Source: Microstegium vimineum
Taxonomy: Eukaryota; Streptophyta; Magnoliopsida; Poales; Poaceae
Direction of reading: 5' to 3'
Assembly (NCBI GenBank): GCA_022036555.1
Contig: CM039123.1
Location: 17,148,326 to 17,212,325, forward strand
Length of the DNA: 64,000 nucleotides
Below the pieces are notes generated by a model that was not told the DNA's origin, searched no databases, and saw nothing but the letters and a program-made list of their open reading frames with translations. This document shows, piece after piece, positions 57,498 through 64,000 of this stretch (position 1 is its first letter; each line of letters starts with the position of its first letter). A program made the position numbers and the translations under genes.

Positions 57498-58542
57498 CCC
57501 TCGGATGGTGTCGATGAGCTTTTGCAGACTCTTCACCTTCCGATGTGACCAACGCGTGATGCCCAACTTCCTGCATTGCTTCTTGCGGATGGCGACCCCC
57601 TCGATGAGTAGTCCCAGGCCTGCGAGCCATATCCGGACAGGAAGGTCCATGTAATAGTTAGGCTTTTGTAATGATACAATGCCGAGCCCCCGAGGGCTTC
57701 TTATATCTAATGAATTTTGATCGAGATGCACATCGTTATTTTTTTTTCTCGAGCTCTCCCTGCTTTTCTTTGCCTGAGTCGACGCTTGTGGACCTAAGTG
57801 TTCGACGCACGCTCGTATCTCTGGAAGGGGGGGGGCGAGCGGGGATACCATAGCCCTGGGGCGTAGGTGAGTCCCTGGCTCGACGACACCCTCGACCCTT
57901 AGGGACTTCGAGGCGTCTTTACTTAGTCGCGAAGCGTGCTAGAGGGAAAGATTGAGAGGGAAAGCCGAGTTTTGAAAAAACCTTTGAGTTTTTCGGGGAC
58001 TTAGGAGGGGGGTGCCCCCCTGTTAGCCCCTGAGGGAGGCTTGACTTTGCTGGGGCAAAGTCGAGGCTACCTTAGTGTTGTAGACGGGTGCATCTCGTTA
58101 TTTCTACATCTCGAGCTCTCTCTGCTTTTCTTTGCCTGAGTCGACGCACGCTTGTGAACTAAGTGTTCGACGCGGGCTCGTATCCCTGGAAGAGGGGGAG
58201 CGAGCGGGGGTACCGTAGCCCTGGGGCGTAGGAGAGTCCCTGGCTCAACGACACCCACGACCCTTAGGGAGTTCGAGGCACCACTACTTAGCTACGAAGC
58301 GTACTCGAGGGCAAGATCGAGAGGGAGAACCAAGTTTCGAAAAAACGTTTGAGTTTTTCGGGGACTTAGGAGGGGGTGCCCCCCTGTTAGCCCCCGAGGG
58401 AGGCTCGACTTTGCCGGGGCAAAGTCGAGGCTTCCTCTGAGCTACGAACGAATGTGAAATGTGTTTCGAGAACATTTTATTCATTCGAGGATTTGTACAT
58501 AAATGCAAAAATGTACAAGGCCCTGAGGCCTTAGGGGTAGAA
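57498..58542. repeat. Intergenic region of element G with a 362-bp tandem duplication
   Basis: Two copies, about 57730-58070 and 58092-58437, share ctcgagctctc(c/t)ctgcttttctttgc, ccctggggcgtagg, tttgagtttttcggggactt and tgcccccctgttagcccc. The region separates the end of the antisense gene from the integrase end. No gene is supported in it. Confidence 0.75.
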
Positions 58543-61500
58543 TCAACGTAGCTGTTCGATGTTCCACGCGTTGGTGAAGATCTCACCCTTCTCGTTCTTC
58601 AGCTTGTAAGTGTCGGGCTTCAGCACCTCTGCCACGATGAAGGGTCCCTCCCAAGGTGGCGTCAACTTGTGACGCCCCTTGTTGCTTTGTCGACGGCACA
58701 GAACGAGGTCGCCGACGTTGAGGTCCCTTTTGCGCATGTTTTTGTCGTGGTAGTGCCGTAGCGTCTGCTGGTACTTTGCCGACTTGAAGAGGGCCATATC
58801 ACAAGCTTCCTCAAGCTGGTCGAGGGAGTCCTCTCGGGCTACTGTGTTGGCTTGCTCGTTGTAGGCTTTCAGTCGAGGGGACCCGTACTCGAGGTCAGTG
58901 GGGAGGACGGCCTCGGACCCCTAGACCAAGAAGAACGGAGAGAACCCCGTGGCTCGACTTGGTGTCGTTCGGAGACTCCATAGCACAGCGGGCAGCTCGT
59001 CGACCCATCTCCTGCCATGTCTGTTCAGCCGATCGAAGATCCTTGGCTTGAGGCCCTGCAAAACCATACCATTGGCACGCTCGACCTGACCGTTAGTTCG
59101 AGGGTGGGCGACTGCGGACCAATTCACCCTGATGTGGTGATGGTCACAGAAGTCCAGGAACTTTTGGCCGGTGAATTGCGTGCCGTTGTCGGTGATGAGG
59201 ACGTTGGGGACCCCAAAGCGGTGGATGATGTCGGTGAAGAATAGCACGGCTTGTCGAGACTGGATGTTGGCGATCGGTCGAGCCTCGATCCACTTTGAGA
59301 ACTTGTCGATAGCCACGAAGAGGTGAGTGTGGCCACCCTTGGTTCTTTTCACGGGGCTGACCATGTCGAGCCCCCATACTGCGAACGGCCAGGTTATGGG
59401 TATCATCTGAAGAGCTTTGGCGGGTAGGTGGGTCTGCCTGGCGTAGAATTGGCATCCCTTGCAGGATCGAACGAGTTTGGTGGCGTCAGTGACGGCCGTC
59501 GGCCAGTAGACGCCCTGCCGAAAGGCACTTCCTACCAGCATTCTCGGCGCCGCGTGGTGGCCACAAGCCCCCGAGTGTAGATCCTTCAGCAATGCCCTCC
59601 CCTCCTCGAGGGTGAGGCAGTGTTGAAGTACACCCGACGGGCTACGTCGATATAGCTCGCGGCCGTCCCCGTACAAGACGTAGGTTTTGGCACATCGAGC
59701 TACACGACGGGCTTCCGTGCGGTCTTCTGGGAGTTTGCCCCGTGTCAGGTACTCGAGGTAGGGTGTGCGCCAATCCGTCGGAGGGGTTGGCGCAGCGGTA
59801 GCCTCGTCGATCTCCATGACCTCTTCCCTGCTCGAGGGGGGATCGGTCGAGGGGGGTGGATCGACCCCTTGCTCGAGGGCGGGAGCCCCCGAGTCTAGGT
59901 CGATGGATGGCTTGTGAAGATCCCTCGAGAAGATGCCGGGAGGGACCGTGCCTCGAGTAGACGCGATTTTGGCCAGCTCGTCGGCAGCTTCGTTGTACCG
60001 ACGGGCGACGTGGTTGAGCTCGAGGCCGTAGAACTTGTCCTCGAGTCTTCGGACCTCCTTGCAGTAGGCTTCCATCTTGGGGTCATGGTAGCTCAAATCT
60101 TTCATTACTTGGTCGATCACCAACTGCGAGTCCCCTCGCACGTCGAGGCGTCGAACCCCGAGCTCGATGGCGATGCGCAGGCCGCTGACGAGGGCCTCGT
60201 ACTCGGCGACGTTGTTGGAGGTGGGGAAGTGGAGCCGGATGACGTAGCGCATGTGAACCCCTGAGGGTGATATGAACAGCAATCCGGCGCCTGCCCCCGT
60301 CTTCATCAACGATCCGTCGAAGTACATGGTCCAGAGCTCGTTCTGAAGCTGCGCTGGGGGTAGTTGGGTGTCGGTACATTCTGCAACGAAATCTGCCAGT
60401 ACCTGAGATTTGATGGCCTTCTGAGGGGCGTAGGAGAGAGTCTCCCCCATGAGCTCGGCCGACCACTTGGCGATCCTTCCAGACGCCTCCCGGTTCTGGA
60501 TTATCTCTCCGAGGGGGAAAGAGGAGACCACAGTAACCGGGTGGCCCAGGAAATAGTGCTGGAGCTTGCGCCGAGTGAGGACGATCGCGTACAACAGCTT
60601 CTAGATGTGGGGGTACCTCATCTTGGTCTCGGAAAGCACCTCGCTCACGAAGTAGACAAGCCTCTGAACCAGCAGGGCGTGTCCTTCCTCCTCCCTCTCG
60701 ACTACTACGACCGCGTTGACTACCTGGGTAGTTGCTGCGACGTAGAGCAAGAGGGGCTCGGTCGGACTCGGGGGTACCAAGACCGGGGGCGAGGTGAGCA
60801 AGGCCTTGAGCTTCGAGAGCGATTCCTCGGCTTCGGCGGTCCACCCGAAGTGTTCCGTCTTCTTCAGGAGGCGGTAAAGGGGTAGGGCCTTCTATCCGAG
60901 CCTTGAGATGAACCGGCTGAGGGCGGCGAGGCACCCCGTGACCCTTTGCATGCTCTTGAGGTCGTTGATCGGGCCCATCCTTGTAATTGCGGTTACCTTC
61001 TCGGGATTGGCCTCGATTCCGCGCTGGGAAACTATGTACCCTAAGAGCATGCCTCGAGGGACCCCGAAGACACACTTCTCAGGGTTTAGTTTTATGCGAT
61101 TAGCCCGGAGGCACCCAAACGCGATCTCGAGGTCTCCGACCAGGTTTCTGACTGTTTTGGACTTGACCACGATGTCATCGATGTAGGCCTCGACGGTCGG
61201 CCCTATATGTTTCCCGAAGACGTGGAGCATGCATCGCTGGTAGGTGGCCCCGGCGTTTCGCAAACCGAAGGGCATGGTGAGGTAGCAAAACATGCCGAAG
61301 GGAGTGATGAAGGAAGTCGCGAGCTGATCGGACTCCTTCATCTTTATTTAGTCGTAGCCAGAATACGCATCAAGGAATCAGAGAGTTTCGCATCCCACAA
61401 TGGAATCTACTATTTGGTCGATACGTGGCAATGGAAAAGGAACTTTGGGACATGTTTTATTCAAACTAGTGTAGTCTACACACATCCTATCCTTCCCATT

Positions 61501-61796
61501 CTTTTTCTTTACAAGTACGGGATTTGCTAACTACTCGGGATGATGCACCTCCTTGATGAATCCGGCCTTCAAAAGCTTATTGACCTCCTCCCCGATGATC
61601 CTGCGCTTCTCCTCGTCGAAGCGGCGCAGGCATTGCTTCACCGGTTTGGACCCGGCTCGGATGTCCAAGGAGTGCTCGGCGACCTCCTTCAGAATGCCCG
61701 GCATATCCGAGGGACTCCACGCAAACACGTCGACATTCGCACGGAGAAAGTCGATGAGCATTGCTTCCTATTGGGCTCGAGGGTGGCGCTAATCGT
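58543..61796 (-). pseudogene. pol of element G: reverse transcriptase, RNase H, integrase
   Basis: All segments are in one minus-strand frame: the RT start (VDVFAWSPSDMPGI near 61730), RT core with YIDDIVVKS near 61180, RNase H with YFDGSLMKTGAGAG near 60330 and VRGDSQLVIDQV near 60140-60105, integrase with an HHCC finger (HSGACGHH...CKGCQ, 59580-59450), the catalytic D (GLDMVSPV, TDNGTQF) and E (NGQVERANG), and the C-terminal part (GDLVLCRRQ...WEGPF) ending at 58543. Several stops break it: just before 61531, two near 61400-61340, then 60892-60894, 60601-60603 and 58921-58923. These are isolated codons with the same frame on both sides; no large deletion is seen. Confidence 0.88.
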
Positions 61797-64000
61797 CAGG
61801 ACCTTCCCGTCCACGAGGCCGGGGACGAGCGGGACGGTCTTGGCGTCTTCCGCCGGCTTGAAGTTGCCAGCGTGTCGCTTGGGGTCGGGGATCTCTCCAG
61901 ACAAGTCGTTGAGGGCCCGCGAGGATTGCCGAATCCTCGATAGCCTCGGCCTTTTCCACGCACTCGACGTCGCAGTCGTATGCGTGCTCGTAGGAGGTGT
62001 CGATGTTGATGACCCCCGAGGGCCCGGCATCTTGAGCTTGAGGTAGGTGTAGTTCGGGACTGCCATGAACTTGGCGTACCCCGGTCGACCGATGATGGCG
62101 TGGTAGGTGCCTCGGAACGCAACCACCTCGAAGGTCAGCTCTTCCTTTCGGAAGTTCGAGGGGACGCCGAAGCAAACAGGTAACTTGATGCGGCCGATTG
62201 GAAGTGCCTTCTTCCCCGGGACGATCCCATGGAACCCCCCGCGCTGGGCAGGAGCATGGTCCTCGGAATTCCCATGAGGTCGAGGGTCTCGACGTAGATG
62301 ATGTTGAGGCTGCTCCCCCCATCCACGAGAACCTTTGTGAGGCGGGTGTTGAGGATGATCGGATCGACGACGAGTGGGTAGACCCCAGCGCTGGGGATGT
62401 GCTCGGGGTGGTCGTCCTGGTCGAAGGTGATCGGCGTGTGTGACCAGTCGAGGTACCAAGGAGCCTGGGCTCGGACGGAGAAAACCTCTCGATGCTCCCT
62501 CTTGCGCTGGCGCGTGGTGAGGCGAGTCGAGGGTCCCCCGTAGATCATGTAGCAGTCATGGATTTTGGGGAAGCCTCCTTTTTTGACATCGCCCCTGACG
62601 TGGACGTCACAAGGCGGGTCTTCTTTGCCGTCGTCTCTCCTGAAGCCTGGAGGGATGAAGTGCTTTCGAAGCATGCGACAGTCCTCGAGGCGGTGGTTGA
62701 CCGGCCCCATATGATAGGGACAAGGCTCCTTCAGCATCTTATCGAAGACGCCCCTGTCGGGAGGGGGCCCTCGAGGCTTCTTCTTGTCTGCCGCAGCGAC
62801 AAGGTCGTCGGGCTCGACGTCGCGCTCGACGTTGCGTCGGCCCGGTTGGTTCTTCTTCTTCTTCTTCCTGCCGCCGTTGCCGTTGTTTTTCCTTCTGGGC
62901 CCATTGTTCTTCTTGGGCTCGTTGTTCGAGCCCCCGAGCTCATCCGCCTTGCCTTTCCCCTTCTCTGGAGGTATTTGGAAGAACGCGCCGACGGCCTCTT
63001 CGCCAGCGGCATAGTTGGCAATGATGTCCATGAGCTCGTTGGCGGTCTTGGGGGTGTTTCGCCCCAGCTCCCGCACCAACTCCTTGCAGGTTGTTCCGGC
63101 GATGAACGCCGTAATGACCTCATGGTCGGAGATGTGGGTCAGTGCGGTGCGCTGCCTCGAGAATCGGCGGGTGAAGGCGCGGAGGGTCTCCCCTGGCTTC
63201 TGCCTGCAGCTGCGAAGGTCCCAGGGGTTGCTCGGCTGCTCGTAGGTGCCTTTGAAATTGCCCTCGAAGATCCGGACCAGGTCGGGCCAGTCTTGGATCA
63301 AGTCCAGGGGCAGCTCCTCGAGCCATCTTCGAGCGGTGTCAGAGAGGAACAGTGGGAGTTGTCGAATGATGACGTGATCATTGTCGGCTCCTCCTAGCTG
63401 ACACGCCAGCCTGAAGTCGGCAAGCCAGAGCTCTGGCTTGGTTTCGCCGTTGTACTTGACCAGGCTGGTGGGTGGGCGGAAACGGACGGGCAGGGGGGTC
63501 CGCCGGATGGTTCTGCCGAAGACTCGGGGCCCCGGTGGCTCCGGAGACCGACATCGATCTTCGTCGATGTCGTAGCGCCCACCTTGGTGAGCGTTGTAGC
63601 CTCGAGCCTTGGCGTCACCGTACCAGCGTCGATTGTTCACCCGACGAGGCGTTCCCGAACTGGTCGTCGCTAGACTTGGCCCTGGGGCGCTTTGTCCTGG
63701 TGGACGGATACCTGTCGATTTTGTCGAGGGGGCACTTCTTGTCGCCCAGAGGCATCCCCTCGACGCCTCGAGGCCGAGCTCTCTGCCTGCTGCACGGCCG
63801 TAGTTTGGAGAAGCCCCTGGATTTCGTCCCTGATACGCCGTGCTTGGGGGGTCGATGATGCCGGCATGTCGCGGAGTAGCATTGCGGCCGCTACGACATT
63901 CTGGCTGGTGCGGTTGAAGACTCGGGGTTCGTTCGCCCCCTCCTCAAGGATTTGCCGGTGGACTTCTCGGGCCCGCTCGCGAGCTCCTCCACCCTGCGGG
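61797..64000 (-). pseudogene. gag-protease of element G (continues beyond window)
   Basis: From the right edge the minus strand encodes a gag with a core (ETKPELWLADFRLACQLGGA near 63430-63370, RRWLEELPLDLIQDWPDLV near 63325-63270, DLRSCRQKPGETLRAF near 63220-63170), a Lys-rich stretch (62910-62830), a CPYHMGPVNHRLEDC knuckle-like motif near 62725-62680 and a protease with KVLVDGGSSLNIIYV near 62340-62290. The frame changes near 62235 and again near 62010 to stay in register with family-like sequence (AFRGTYHAIIGRPGYAKFMA near 62120-62060). A further frame change lies before 63640. The gag N-terminus continues outside the window. Confidence 0.82.

Larger units (their letters stand above)
50151..64000 (-). 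mobile_element. Element G: GC-rich Tat-type Ty3/gypsy element with antisense gene, right end outside window
   Basis: A 3' LTR (50151-51442), a polypurine tract, hairpin-rich noncoding DNA, a plus-strand intron-containing gene (53337-57497), then on the minus strand integrase, RNase H and reverse transcriptase (58543-61761) and protease and gag (61762 to the edge). The 5' LTR and TSD partner lie beyond 64000. It is inserted in the C-prime fragment (flank atgct). Base composition is far higher in G+C than in the rest of the window. Confidence 0.9.

Noticed and set aside
62492..63397. Plus-strand open frame of 301 codons
   Set aside because: It mirrors the gag of element G, which has clear domains on the minus strand; no motif supports the plus-strand reading.

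Overview
The window is repeat-dense nuclear DNA from a flowering plant, most likely a grass. It is made almost entirely of LTR retrotransposons nested inside each other, and I see no convincing host gene. The evidence is TG...CA-bounded LTRs, 5-bp target-site duplications (TSDs), tRNA primer-binding sites, polypurine tracts, and gag, protease, reverse transcriptase, RNase H and integrase domains. Species cannot be named from the sequence. Element names below (A-G, C-prime) are local labels.

Layout. Positions 1-42175 are one minus-strand Ty1/copia-type element without pol. Its 3' LTR runs off the left edge and its 5' LTR is 39928-42175. Inside it sits a nest in which every insertion is flanked by a matching 5-bp TSD: solo LTR A (4338-37628, accaa); element B, an Athila-like gag-protease element without pol (5311-36895, atagt); element C, a minus-strand Tat-like Ty3/gypsy element with nearly complete pol (9769-32988, gtttc); element D, a second Tat-like element with most of pol deleted (14043-24886, caagc); and solo LTR E (18661-19668, gaaac). 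That is six layers counting the copia host. Right of the copia element, 42176-42302 is a short GC-rich spacer. Element F (from 42303) is another Athila-like element without recognisable pol and contains a small MITE-like insertion. At 47794-50150 is a decayed gag-protease fragment of the C family (C-prime). Element G, a minus-strand GC-rich Tat-type Ty3/gypsy element, runs from 50151 past the right edge.

How the parts work together. C, D and G each carry, between their 3' LTR and the end of pol, an intron-containing gene on the strand opposite to gag-pol. In C and D this antisense gene encodes a protein resembling the plant-mobile-domain family followed by coiled coil. In G it encodes a Transposase_28-like (putative gypsy-type transposon) protein followed by acidic, Pro/Ala-rich and coiled-coil parts. 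The first two introns of the C and D genes are in the same places, and C and G have TATA boxes in front of the antisense gene. B has its own internal TATA box ahead of a second sense ORF. Nearly all reading frames are broken, mostly by TAG, TAA or TGA codons explainable by C-to-T (or G-to-A) changes, as expected for old cytosine-methylated transposons.

Limits. Boundaries, TSDs, motifs and stop codons were read by eye. Family names rest on recognisable motifs, not searches. Splice sites are predictions.
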